Positions 1 through 8,695 of a stretch of DNA of 35,348 nucleotides are shown here, in pieces. The stretch is from Pavlovales sp. CCMP2436. Its lineage: Eukaryota > Haptophyta > Pavlovophyceae > Pavlovales. The DNA lies in contig MU631321.1 of NCBI GenBank assembly GCA_026770615.1, positions 641,716-677,063 on the forward strand, read 5' to 3'. Numbering within the stretch: the stretch's first letter is position 1; each line of letters opens with the position of its first letter. The notes under the pieces were generated by a model. That model saw nothing but the letters and a program-made list of their open reading frames with translations, did not search any database and was not told where the DNA came from. The position numbers and the translations under genes were made by a program.

Positions 1-310
1 GCGCCCCCGACAGGGCTGCAAGTGGGGAGGCGTTAAAAGAACTATTATAAAAAAAACGATTGCGACAGCATACGGCTGTTGGAGCGGCCTGCGAACAGAA
101 TTGTAAACAGGATGGGCCTGCGAGTGTGTATTTCAATTGCCAGCATATGCTGCTACATTTCAAACACGATCACAATAAAGAGAGACCTATGGCGTACTTG
201 TCACGTAATAAAAAGACCTATGGCGTACTTGTCACGTAACGAAGAGGCGACACACCTGCTACAGTCACATTGCATGACATCATTTACTTTCCTCAAAAAG
301 ATAGAAAAGC
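1..310. other. left edge, no gene recognised; 26-bp tandem duplication
   Basis: No convincing coding sequence is visible. The stretch probably lies in the intron that follows the last resolved exon of the FtsH-like gene on the minus strand. A tandem duplication is clear: the 26-base segment at 183-208 returns at 214-239, both copies containing GGCGTACTTGTCACGTAA, with a period of 31 bases. Confidence 0.5.
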
Positions 311-425
311 GCCCAAGCCAGCGCAGCCGACTGAGGCACGCAGTAGGCAATGGGCGACGCAGCGCTCAGACCAGCACAACTTTCAGGAAAATCAGACGCC
401 AGCTTGAATTCCAACCAGTTATATG
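311..425 (+). repeat. short interspersed repeat family, copy A
   Basis: This is a copy of a roughly 110-bp repeat that starts GCCCAAGCCAGCGCAGCCGA, has a core with GGCAATGGGCGACGCAGCG, and ends in a conserved arm containing CAGACGCCAGCTTGAAT. The same unit occurs at 1083-1250, 19654-19760 and 19767-19882. It lies in the downstream intron or flank of the FtsH-like gene. No coding capacity is seen. It resembles a non-autonomous MITE-like element or an introner-type intronic repeat; the class is inferred. Confidence 0.7.
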
Positions 426-482
426 ACATAGTGAGTTATAAAGATAAAAAGCTAGAATATAACTTACCGGGGGGGAGGGAAT

Positions 483-530
483 CTATTACTCATAGGGATT
501 CAAGCTGGCGTCTGACTGTCCTGAAATATA
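483..530 (-). repeat. short interspersed repeat family, copy B (terminal arm only)
   Basis: Read on the minus strand, this piece holds only the terminal arm of the family at 311-425, with CAGACGCCAGCTTGAATCCC followed by a TATGAGTAATA-like end. It directly follows, on the minus strand, the GTGAGT donor of the pseudo-exon at 543-574. Copies A and B face each other. Confidence 0.65.
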
Positions 531-542
531 TAAATAACTCAC

Positions 543-574
543 TGGGGCGCAGCAGCGCGGGGTCGAGGATGTCC
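543..574 (-). pseudogene. duplicated exon tail (pseudo-exon) of the FtsH-like gene
   Basis: On the minus strand this 32-base stretch repeats the last bases of exon 4 (661-694), including the codons for [11 protein letters not shown] and the following GTGAGTT donor, with about three mismatches over 41 bases. It is preceded by TTTTGTAG, a usable acceptor. If spliced after exon 4 it would read out of frame, because exon 4 ends in phase 1 and this copy would need another phase. It is therefore read as a duplicated exon edge inside an intron, not a true exon. Confidence 0.7.
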
Positions 575-660
575 GCCTACAAAATCATAGTGTATTCTAA
601 AAGATAAAAGCAACAAAGGGGGGGGAGGGGGGGCAAAAATAAAAAGCAAATAGAACTCAC

Positions 661-3463
661 CGGGGCGCAGCAGTGCGGGGTCGAGTATGTCCGCGCGGTT
701 GGTCGAGGCGAGCACGATCACGGCGGGCGGTATGCGTAGCTCGGCCGGCCGGGCGGCGGTGCCGTTGACGGTGGCGTTGGCTAGAGTTTAAGAGTTTGAA
801 ATGACAGTTACAATTATACAAACAATGCTTTAAACCAAATGCGAACAACGCGTGCATCACATACAAACAATGGCACATACAAACCATGTCACATATCAAC
901 AATGTGAGAGTGCCATGTCACATATCAACAATGTGAGAGTCACATATCAACAATGTGAGAGTGCCGTTGGTGTCACATATCAACAATGTGAGAGTGCCGT
1001 TGATGTCACATATCAACAATGTGAGAGTCACATATCAACAATGTGAGAGTGCCGTTGGCTGCATCGTCGAGTTCGGATGAATATATTACTGATAATGATT
1101 CCAGCTGGCGTCTGACTGTTCTGAATGTTGTGCTGGTCTGAGCGCTGCGTCGCCCATTGCCTGCTGCGTGCCTTAGTCGGCTGCGCTGGCTCGAATAATA
1201 TACAACTTTCAGGACAGTCGGACGCCAGCTTAAATCCTTATCAGTAATATAAGTATATGCGGCTCAGCAGTTTGCAACAGGTCTACGTTGAAATGTACTG
1301 TGATGTTAGTTTAACTTCTAATCTGTTGGTGTTGTAAGTATGACTAGTGCAATTTCAAGCTGTAAGAATTAGAAGAAAACCAGCGTATTCTAAGCATAAG
1401 ACCAGTGTAGTCTAGGCTCATAGGGTGGTCCAAGGCCAACAGTATGTACAGGGTGCACCACTATGGAGTCTTGGAGACCGTTCTCGGTGCCGGTCGCTTG
1501 TATGGATATTTACACGCGCTCGATACGAAGAATAAAACATGTAGTTGTTGCAAGTGCTTCAAAAAAAAAAAAAAAAACGATTCTCCTAGGGCGCACCGTC
1601 GATCGCGTCGTCTAGTGGCGGCAACGCGCGCGGCGGCGTGTCGAAGCCGTCCATGGCGCTGAGCAGGGTGTTGAGCAGGGTATACGAATAGTGACCACAG
1701 TAATGAGAACGATAATAAGAATAACACTCATTCGAATACTACACGAATCATACTCACTGCCCCCCCCCCCAAAAAAAACAAAAAAACCTGAGCAGGGTGT
1801 TGAGCCCGTCTGCCTTGTCGCGCGAGACGTCTCCTGACGAGTCGGAGCGAGAGGCGCCGATGGAGTCAATCTAATAATGATAATAACAAGAAGAAGTTAT
1901 ACTTAATAGTAATAGTAATAATACTAGTAATAATAACAACAACAACAAGAGCGAGAGGCGCCAATGGAGAAAATAATAATAATAATCGTATTTATAATAA
2001 AAACAGCAAGAGCGAGAGACGCCGATGAAGTCAATCTAATAATAATAATAATAATAATAGCAATATGAATAGTATAGTAATAATACTCCTAATACTAATA
2101 ATAAGATTCCTATTAATAATAGTAATAATAATAATAATCAACATCATCATCATCATAATAGTATTATAATATTCATCATCATAATTTTATTAATAATAAC
2201 AACAGCGAGAGGCGCTGATGAGGTCAATCTGGGTTGTTATTGTCATTCTTACTGTGATCGTGATTGTGATCGTCATTTTTGTGTTATAATTGTTCTTCGT
2301 CTTCTTCTTCCCATTGTTATTATCATTTTTGTTATTATTCTCATTCTCATTCTTATTATTCTCATCATCATCATGATGATCACTATTGTTACCTCGTCGA
2401 TGTAGACGACGCAGGGCGCGCGCGAGGCGGCGTCCAAAAAGAGTTGGTTCACAAAGGCTGAGCTCACGCCTGCGAAGCGCTGCGCGCCTAGCTGTGGGCC
2501 GGGCACGGAGGCGAACGCGACGCCCGCCTCATTGGCCAGCGCGCGCGCGAGCAGCGTCTTGCCCGTGCCCGGGGGCCCCTCGAGCAGGATGCCGCGCGGC
2601 ATGCGCGCACCCAGTCGGGCGTATCGCTGCGGATCTTTGAGGAAATCCACAACGCCGCGCACCTCCGCCACAGCCTCGTCGCAGCCGGCGACGTCCGCGA
2701 AGCTCACGCTGGTCGAGTTGGGCTCGTACCAGCGGATCTGCGAGCTCAGCCGAGCGCGCAGCGGCGCATCCATGTCGCCCAACTTTTCCGAGATCGACTC
2801 GAAGAAGGGGAAGAGGCGTCGCGTTTTTGGCTTGCCTGCGTCGCCCTTGCTCACGTCGCCTTTGCTCGCGTCGCGCTCGCTGGTGGGCGCGCCTCGGGGC
2901 TCGCTTCGGGGCGAATTGGAGAACGCGCCTTGCCGGATTCCCTCATGAAGGCCGACGAGAAAGAGGAAGGTTTGAAAGAGAGAGCGAGCCAGGAACAGGA
3001 ATTGAGCCACGCGCATCAGCGGTGGGAACAGTAGGCCGAGCGGCGCGTCGAAGCCGCCCCTGTGCGACTCTCCCTGCCGTAAGCGCGTCACCGCCGCAAC
3101 TACGACGGTGGCGATCAGCTGGCCCGCTTGCCAGATCCCGAGCACGATCAGCAGCGACACACAGGCGGCAGCGCGAATCACCGCGTGGCGCACGCGCGGC
3201 GAGATCTCCCCATCGTCCTCGCGCTCGCCCTCGTCGCTGCCACCTCCGCGCATTGCCGCCAACGCGCGGCGCGGCGGCAGCGCGCGGCGCGGCGCCAGCG
3301 CCGAGGCTGCGTCCGACGAGCCGCGCCGCGCACCGAGCTGCGCGAGAGGAGGCGCGGCATGCGAGCCTCCGGTGGTGTCGGTGGCACACAGCGCGACGGC
3401 CAGGGCGGCCACGAGCGGTGCGCGCATCGCGAGGCTGGCCGCCGAGTTGAGCAGTTCACTCAC
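661..3463 (-). CDS. FtsH-like AAA+ protein, N-terminal part, four exons, incomplete at window edge
   Basis: Exons resolved on the minus strand are 3463-2393, 1870-1788, 1658-1597 and 780-661. All junctions are GT-AG and the phases match. The joined product reads through the AAA+ core: two hydrophobic segments (about residues 95-125 and 145-172), an acidic and basic linker, Walker A GPPGTGKT at 296-303, Walker B ending YIDE at 351-357 and continued by IDSIG in exon 2, then SAMDGF, and exon 4 with [21 protein letters not shown], the FtsH second-region signature. The leader ([15 protein letters not shown] from Met13, position 3427) suggests organelle import. FtsH proteases form membrane hexamers that extract and degrade membrane proteins. 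The usual FVG pore motif appears as RFAG, and the zinc protease domain lies beyond the window, so an inactive FtsHi-type protein is possible. The introns are packed with repeats. Confidence 0.85.
858..1055. repeat. minisatellite in intron 3 of the FtsH-like gene
   Basis: Six near-perfect copies of CACATATCAACAATGTGAGAGT follow two degenerate ones (CACATACAAACAATGG type). Some units are extended by GCCGTTGGTGT or GCCGTTGATGT. The unit is partly palindromic (CACAT...ATGTG). On the minus strand the extension reads TCAACGGCAC, which also occurs inside exon 4. Confidence 0.9.
1083..1250. mobile_element. MITE-like element with 48-bp inverted arms
   Basis: Left arm 1083-1130 and right arm 1203-1250 are inverted copies with about seven mismatches. 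Both ends read ATATTACTGATAA inward, and TA flanks both sides. The interior holds the core shared with 311-425. It is non-coding and sits in intron 3 of the FtsH-like gene. The TA flanks would fit a Tc1/mariner-type target duplication, which is an inference. Confidence 0.65.
1254..1281 (-). repeat. copy of the GCTGAGCCGC-(TA)n retroposed tail
   Basis: On the minus strand this reads CCTGTTGCAAACTGCTGAGC then CGCATATAC, matching the fuller copy at 7840-7895. It abuts the MITE-like element at 1083-1250. Confidence 0.5.
1659..1805 (-). repeat. intron 2 of the FtsH-like gene bounded by an 18-bp direct repeat
   Basis: CTGAGCAGGGTGTTGAGC occurs at 1659-1676 and again at 1788-1805. On the minus strand the second copy is the 3' end of exon 2 and the first copy is the 3' end of intron 2 (1787-1659), just before exon 3. 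The 129-base intron thus lies between duplicated sequence, as expected if an insertion or local duplication created it. Confidence 0.8.
1846..2228 (-). repeat. reiterated exon-2 edge inside intron 1, with (TTA)n
   Basis: The true start of exon 2 (1846-1870, minus: ATTGACTCCATCGGCGCCTC) is repeated in degraded form upstream at 1950-1969, 2011-2035 and 2204-2228. Each copy is embedded in TTA/TAA trinucleotide tracts. The copies at 2011-2035 and 2204-2228 still have AG immediately before ATTGAC, so they look like acceptor sites followed by the first residues of the exon. Confidence 0.8.
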
Positions 3464-3629
3464 AGATGCGGTATGGGGGGGATTTTTTTAAACTACGACT
3501 TACTTACAATAGAAAAGGGCAGCAGGCAGTGGGTTGCAGTCATTCTGTATCAGAGGTGGTCGACTCCGAGCGTGTAGGCGCGACGACATTCAGTCACCCA
3601 GGCGGCATGTAGTCACCCAGGCGGCATAC

Positions 3630-4973
3630 TTAGGCGCCGATCCCAAACCGTGTCTCCCTGCGGAGGTGGTACGCGCCCTCAGCCCACTCGTCGGGGTTGC
3701 CGTCGTCGTCGCTGTCAGTGCGTGTGCCGCCGCCGTTGCCGGTGCCGATGCCGGTGCGCTCTAATCGCACGCGCGCAATGATGACCTTGGCGTGCCCTCG
3801 AAGTGCGCACCTGCCGATCTCCTGTCTCATCTTCCACAGGAGAGTGCTGCGCGCTTGCGCAGCGGAGGGGGCCCCGATGCGAGCTTGGAGCGCTCTTGCG
3901 CCCATGCTGGCGAGGTACCCGACGAAGAATTCCAGGTCGTCAGACCACTCGCCAAAGGCTCCAATCACGAGGGTGGCAAACGCGGGGCCGTCTGCAGTGC
4001 AGAAGGTCCGTGCGCGGGCTTGCATCGGGCCAGTCTGTCCGAGGGTCGTGTGGAAGAAGTCGCGATCAATCTTGATGAGCTCCGCCATGCGTTCTACCGG
4101 AAGCGAGTCAGCTCGCCTGCCCACAGCACGCCCAGGGTAGTTGCCGTCGGTGTCCCTGTACCGAGTCCTGCAGAACGCCATGGTCTTGAGTTCAAGCAGT
4201 CGCGGGACCGCCCGCCCACCCTTGTGGTCGTACTCGGCGTAGAGGTCGACCTTCGGCCCGGGTCGCCGGCCTACCCCACCGAAGAAGAGCCGGTACGCGG
4301 CCTGGTTGGAGGCGAGTACCGAGGCGAAGATGTCTCCCGCCTCGGTGCGCGCGTGCGCACCCATTCTCCTCGCAATCTCAGCCAGGAGGTCGAGGAGCGG
4401 ATCGTGCCTGAGCTTGGAGATGTGGTCGCCGGTGACGCTCTGCCCGGTGGCCGCGACAATGTTGTCTCCGTGTACGTCGATGTCGCGGTTGAACAACCGC
4501 GCGCCGCGCGCGGCTAGGCCGACGCAGATGGGACTCGGGACGCCGAAGAAGCGTGCTGTGATCTCCACCCACTCGCCGATGGTGCAGGCGCCGTAGCCAA
4601 TCGGAAGCGTGGCCACCCAGGCAGAGCTGTTGCGGTCGATGCTCCTAACCAAGTGCACGACGCGATCGCCCCGCGGGAGCGCGTTGATCCGTATCTTGAG
4701 CGCGTCAAACCGCTGAGCCTCGCGGTCCTCGGTGAGGTCCTTCTGCATGTTGAGGCTTGGCTTGCCTGTGAGATCCCTGCGCACCATCGGCCAGGCCTCC
4801 TCTGGGGGGAGGTGTAGCACACGGGTTGGCAGGTCTGCGTTGATCATCGCTCCAGCACCGACGCCAGCCTCCTGTTGCATCTCGAGCCAGCAGCATAGGA
4901 ACGCCTGTCCCTGCCGTGGTGGCGGTAGCGGTCTGGAGAGGCCTGGTTTGGGACGGTTTTTCTGGAGGTCCAT
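3630..4973 (-). CDS. PD-(D/E)XK nuclease-like protein, probably retroelement-associated
   Basis: This is an open frame of 447 residues. Residues 243-263 fit a PD-(D/E)XK nuclease core: D243 in KVDLYAEYD, then about 17 residues to LLELK with E261 and K263, followed by CRTRY and a basic AVGRRADS segment. The earlier part has IGYGACTIGEWVEI and DVHGDNIVAATG. From family knowledge, similar LELK-containing proteins occur as multicopy, transposon-linked ORFs in algal genomes. A host role is not evident and the link to a specific element class is inference. The 5' end lies within about 15 bases of the 3' end of a truncated retrotransposon on the same strand (4985-6460), so its own promoter may have been displaced. 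The start is the first Met of the frame and is not otherwise supported. Confidence 0.6.
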   Translation of the reverse strand: MDLQKNRPKPGLSRPLPPPRQGQAFLCCWLEMQQEAGVGAGAMINADLPTRVLHLPPEEAWPMVRRDLTGKPSLNMQKDLTEDREAQRFDALKIRINALPRGDRVVHLVRSIDRNSSAWVATLPIGYGACTIGEWVEITARFFGVPSPICVGLAARGARLFNRDIDVHGDNIVAATGQSVTGDHISKLRHDPLLDLLAEIARRMGAHARTEAGDIFASVLASNQAAYRLFFGGVGRRPGPKVDLYAEYDHKGGRAVPRLLELKTMAFCRTRYRDTDGNYPGRAVGRRADSLPVERMAELIKIDRDFFHTTLGQTGPMQARARTFCTADGPAFATLVIGAFGEWSDDLEFFVGYLASMGARALQARIGAPSAAQARSTLLWKMRQEIGRCALRGHAKVIIARVRLERTGIGTGNGGGTRTDSDDDGNPDEWAEGAYHLRRETRFGIGA

Positions 4974-4984
4974 AACTAGGGCTT

Positions 4985-5268
4985 AATTTACTATATAATT
5001 TATTCCGCTCGCGTCTCTCATCGCCGTCGGTTCATAACGACGTCACTCTCGCGAGTGAATCCGCCGTGCCAGCAGGTATCTTCAGCTGCGCCTATGCTAA
5101 AGGCCCACCACTGACAAAAAATTGAGTCGCCAAACGCGCCCAAGTTCTCGTCTATAAAGCCAAACTCTGTCACCGTCGCCGTCGCCTCCGCAGCCTCCAT
5201 CGCCGCTACCACGCCGCCGCCGCCACCGCCGCCGCCACCGCCTCCGCCGTCGCCGCCTGCCGCACCGC

Positions 5269-5300
<32 letters not shown>

Positions 5301-6460
5301 CCGTCGTCGCACCGCACCCTCCCCCTCCAACCTTCACTCACATCGCTTGCCTTACAGCTTCTTCAATTGTTTTCCTGCTTACGTCTCTTACACTGGTATT
5401 TCACATGTAGCTTCAAAGTGGGTCTTGCTTGCATCACAGGATATCACACACACCCTCCTGCCTCCGTTACGCGATGACGTGATCAGCTCGGACAGTGTTT
5501 TCCTGTCCAGACGGCCGGCCATCCATCTAGCAATGCTGTATAGAGGGATTCTCACTACTGGTGGGGGAAGGTCGGCGTGGTATACTGCGATGAATTCGCA
5601 TACTTGCCCATTTGCAGTGCGTTTGAGGAGTACCACATCCATTCCAATGCTCGTGGCAATACTGTGGAGCATGTTGTCATGCATCCTTGCTGCCTGTCCA
5701 TTCGCAAAGTACGGCTGCCCGTACCTTGCTTGCGCTACTATTGGCCGCATATTTCTGCGATCGTTGTGGTTAAGGGTGTTTCCCATCGGGTCGTTTGGGT
5801 GATCCTCAGATTTACGTAACAACAGGTCCTCTTGGACTTCCGGCGTGAGTAGAAGCGCATGGTTGACTGCCGCTGTGCGTAGTGTTATGGCTGTCTCCCA
5901 GTTAACCGTTCGCCCTGCGCTTCTTAGCACCGCGTAGGGTAGGTAGTTTCCATCCCCTGTTACACCGACGGGGCTTAGTCAGCGTTGCCAGTAACGCTGT
6001 GAAGTCACCGGCCGGGTTGGTTATCAGGGTAGGTCCAATCCTGAAGCCATCATCCTCCTCCCCCCCTGTTGGGGCTTGTGAATTTCTTGTGGCTTTCCTT
6101 CCTGCTGCGCGTGAGCCCGCTGCCTTGAGAGGGTGGGTTGTCCTTGCGTTTGGTGCCCCCGGTGATACTACAATGAGACCGCTGGTCACGGCACCCTGGT
6201 GGTGCGGAGCGCGGCCTGGAATTATCTGGGTGACTTGGATTCCTTTCTCTAAGATTTTCTTTACATGGTAGTCATTGATGGCAAGTCTAATAAAGTGCAG
6301 GCCGTGGTGGGCAGTAGGTAGGTCTCCTGCCTCCAACTGAATTCTATCTAGGACCGCCATGCGTCTGTTGTGCAATCTGTGGCTGCTCGATATCACCTCT
6401 TTCTGGATCAGCCCGTGCTTTATCTGGAGGGGTTGGCCTTGGTCGTATTCAAACAGGGTC
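4985..6460 (-). mobile_element. 5'-truncated non-LTR retrotransposon, copy 2
   Basis: On the minus strand, the C-terminal coding part (6396-5388) is followed by a GC-repeat-rich 3' UTR (about 5387-4990) that ends GAGCGGAATAAATTATA. The coding part matches residues of the large copy from about IKRGLLQKEVVSSS to the OTU domain, and the 3' UTR matches 29940-30310. The match is lost near 6450-6470, a typical 5' truncation by incomplete reverse transcription. The 3' UTR has expanded GCC/GGC triplets at 5190-5310. Confidence 0.8.
5388..6396 (-). pseudogene. retrotransposon ORF2 C-terminus with OTU-like domain, Cys lost
   Basis: Two frames joined by one frameshift near 5940 reproduce the C-terminal region of the element at 28048-29925. 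The upstream frame holds the linker with NARTTHP and SRAAGRKATR. The downstream frame holds the OTU-like domain: DGNYLPYA, MHDNMLHSIATSIGMDVVLL, then KTHFEAT near the C-terminus. In OTU proteases the nucleophile is the Cys of the DGNC motif and the His lies near the end. Here the Cys codon is a Tyr codon (5943-5945), while the His of THFEAT is kept. The protein end is more complete here than in the large copy, whose frame is shifted before its His. Confidence 0.75.
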
Positions 6461-7067
6461 AGGACTGGAGCGGGGCAAGCCCTAGAGTCTTGCGAGTTCC
6501 CAACGGGAGCGCGCGATTTTTGGGTAGTGAATTAGTCCGGGTCTTGGTCAGTTTTTGGAGGTCGCTTTTCGGGCCTTAAAAAAAGGGGGGGTATAATGGG
6601 ACGTCCGGAATCTGCGGGTGGGCCGCGGGCGGGCCGCTGGCGGCCCGGTGAAGGCCGCGCTCGGCTCGGCTGTGTTCTCTGTAGTATAGCGCATCTTCCT
6701 GCCGGCTCGGCACGCCGATAAGGTGCGCTGGTCGAGCACGCTAGCCGGCCAAAAATGAGGCCCGGACCATGTTTTTGGGGTATTTTGACACTTTCCAACT
6801 GGGTTGAATTCGCGCCAATTGGGTCGGGGTGGCGGGTGTGCAAGTTACTTGATTGTGACAGCCCACAGCCGGACGCGCGCGCCCCTAATAGGCGGTATTA
6901 TTCCCCGTCTAGGGGTGCTACTGGAGGCCGCTTTTCGTGCAAAAAAAGGGCAATTTACTGTAGGGCGCTTCAGTCAGTCTTGATGCGGCGTGTGCTCAGG
7001 CGTGCGCAAGGTCCTTGGAATGCCGTGTGTGCTCATTGCGAAGGGCACGACTGGACGAAGTACGGGG
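6461..7067. other. about 600 bases without a supported gene
   Basis: The sequence is GC-rich around 6600-6740 and AT-richer elsewhere. No protein family, RNA gene or repeat copy could be recognised. It may include the downstream flank of the decayed HTH gene on the minus strand. Confidence 0.4.
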
Positions 7068-7653
7068 TCAGTAGGACTTGTCCAACTTCTGCTTCTCGAG
7101 GGCGCGGACCGCGACCTTGGACAGCTTGGCGATCTTGCCGCCCAACCGGTTGACAGCAGCACGGCGCGCAAGGATCGACATGATCACCACTTTGATCTCC
7201 TTGCGGGTGACGGCCTGGTCGCCCAGCCCCTTGAGGCGAATGTAGAGCGCGAGCATCTCCTCCTTTGCACGGTCAGGACCGAGCACGTGTCGTTCGTCTT
7301 GCGGCCCTTGCCGCCATGAGCCGGTGAAGCGTCGAGCGCTTCACGAGCGGGAAGCGCTTCGAGCCGTCCGCGTTCTGCAGCTTGAGCACGCGATCGAGCG
7401 CGCCATTCTGCCTCGCGTTGGTCTGGATGAGCGCGAGCGCCACGCCGTACTGCGCATCCTTCTCGCGCTTGTTGGCCTTGTTGAGCTCCATCTCCGCCTT
7501 GCTCTTCGGCTTGGCGATGCGGCTCGCGATGCCGCGCTGGACGCGCATGCTCGTGACCTTGCGCAAGCCCGCGCTCGTGCCCGCGGGCGCGCCCAGGCGC
7601 GCGCTCAGGTGCGCCCTCGCGCCCACAGGCGGCTCGCTACGCGTCGGCGCCAT
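7068..7653 (-). pseudogene. decayed Psq/CENP-B-like helix-turn-helix protein
   Basis: A basic N-terminal region from Met at 7653 leads to AKPKSKAEMELNKANKREKD and an HTH-like stretch FPLVKRSTLHRLM. The expected continuation appears in other frames: GGKGRKTND, then VLGPDRAKEEMLALYIRLKG and AVTRKEIKVVIMSIL. The order STLHR, GKGRKTND, VLGP...EE, and then a helix pair matches the N-terminal DNA-binding region typical of CENP-B/pogo-type transposases and domesticated relatives. Two frameshifts (near 7310 and 7290) break it, unless they are sequence errors or a very small intron. No DDE catalytic domain follows. The assignment rests on motif order and is tentative. Confidence 0.4.
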
Positions 7654-7839
7654 CGGGCGACGACCTAGCGTGCTAGGACGGGTCTGCGGTGTATATTTGC
7701 CGCCACGGCAGGGCTGCGGCGGCCGAGGCGCGGCCGAGGCAGGGCGTGGGGGCCGGGGCGCACACACTCACACCCTTTGGTGGTGTGAGTGCTGGTGCAT
7801 GAGGGTTTGGGTCGATCGCTCGACCTCAGCCTGACGTCG

Positions 7840-7895
7840 ACCGAGCCAGTGACTGAACAACACCTGTTGAACCATGCTGAGCCGCTAATATATAG
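7840..7895 (+). repeat. GCTGAGCCGC-(TA)n retroposed tail, longest copy
   Basis: The sequence ACCTGTTGAACCATGCTGAG continues CCGCTAATATATAG. The same end recurs at 1254-1281, 17017-17050 and 26657-26682, in each case ending in a TA microsatellite. It looks like the 3' end of a SINE or LINE with a microsatellite tail. The full element was not found in the window. Confidence 0.5.
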
Positions 7896-7899
7896 GCTC

Positions 7900-8586
7900 C
7901 CCAGAAGCAACTCATCGACACGATCGGTACGATCGCGGCACGCGGCACCAGAAATGTTCTTGGTATATCCTGAAAACCCAACTCTGAAGGGTTCAGCCGC
8001 TACCGGCAGGCCCAGACCCCAACCTACCTCACCCAGCCCATTCACTACCACATCAACTTTTAAGCGTCCAATGGGCGCCACCAGCAGCACCAAGACCAGG
8101 GGCACGCAGGCTCCGACAACATTCACTAGTCACACTGACAAACACACCCAGACAAACAGACCTCGGACCTACGCCCATTCGCGTGAAACATAGCAACATC
8201 GGCTCACACTACAGAGGAATCAAACCACTTATCCTAGACCAACAACCGCAACCACCTTAGATGAGGAGAGAGCTTTTTAAGACAAGTGGAGGATTATTGA
8301 GTCACCCCGCCGACTGGGACTAGACCAGGGGTTGGAGATTACCGCCCCCGGCGGTTAGGCGAGCTGCGCATTAGCGCACGACATTTTAATTTTATACCAA
8401 TAATTATATCCCAAAAAATGTCCCAAAAAATGTCCCAAAAAATGTCAACTGACAATTTCAACTGACACCCACCCACAACTGACACCCAGTACAAACAATA
8501 GTTACATCAACCTACTGGCTTAATCACGTTTTAAGGCTTAATCACGTTTTACAAAAATCGCCCAAGGAAAATCCGTGAACCCACCT
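7900..8586. other. intergenic, no supported gene
   Basis: No recognisable coding sequence or RNA gene. It contains the short tandem repeats listed separately at 8408-8488. Confidence 0.4.
8408..8488. repeat. short tandem repeats
   Basis: TCCCAAAAAATG is repeated three times, followed by several AACTGACA/AACTGACACCC units. A duplicated TTAATCACGTTTTA lies just beyond, at about 8520-8550. Confidence 0.85.
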
Positions 8587-8695
8587 TCACGCTCGCCGCC
8601 TCTCACCCGCCTTCTTCATCTTCGTCGTCGCCCCGTCATCGCGCTCGCTCGAGCGCTGTCGTGCTCGCCTTTCTCGCCGACGTGCTGAAGTCCGC

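Noticed and set aside
1..542. Remaining FtsH exons at the left edge
   Set aside because: No RFDR continuation or zinc-binding motif is readable on the minus strand before the window ends.
858..1055. Possible CRISPR array
   Set aside because: Units are tandem with almost no unique spacers, the context is a eukaryotic intron, and there are no cas genes.
2827..3577. Long plus-strand frames rich in Arg and Ala opposite the FtsH-like exon 1
   Set aside because: GC-rich antisense shadows of a well-supported exon; no family features.
5018..5341. Gly-rich frame on the minus strand (poly-Gly)
   Set aside because: It is a GGC triplet expansion in the 3' UTR of the truncated retrotransposon, not a protein.
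8321..8360. tRNA-like look of GACTAGACCAGGGGTTGGAG
   Set aside because: No acceptor stem, anticodon arm or T-loop consensus could be paired.
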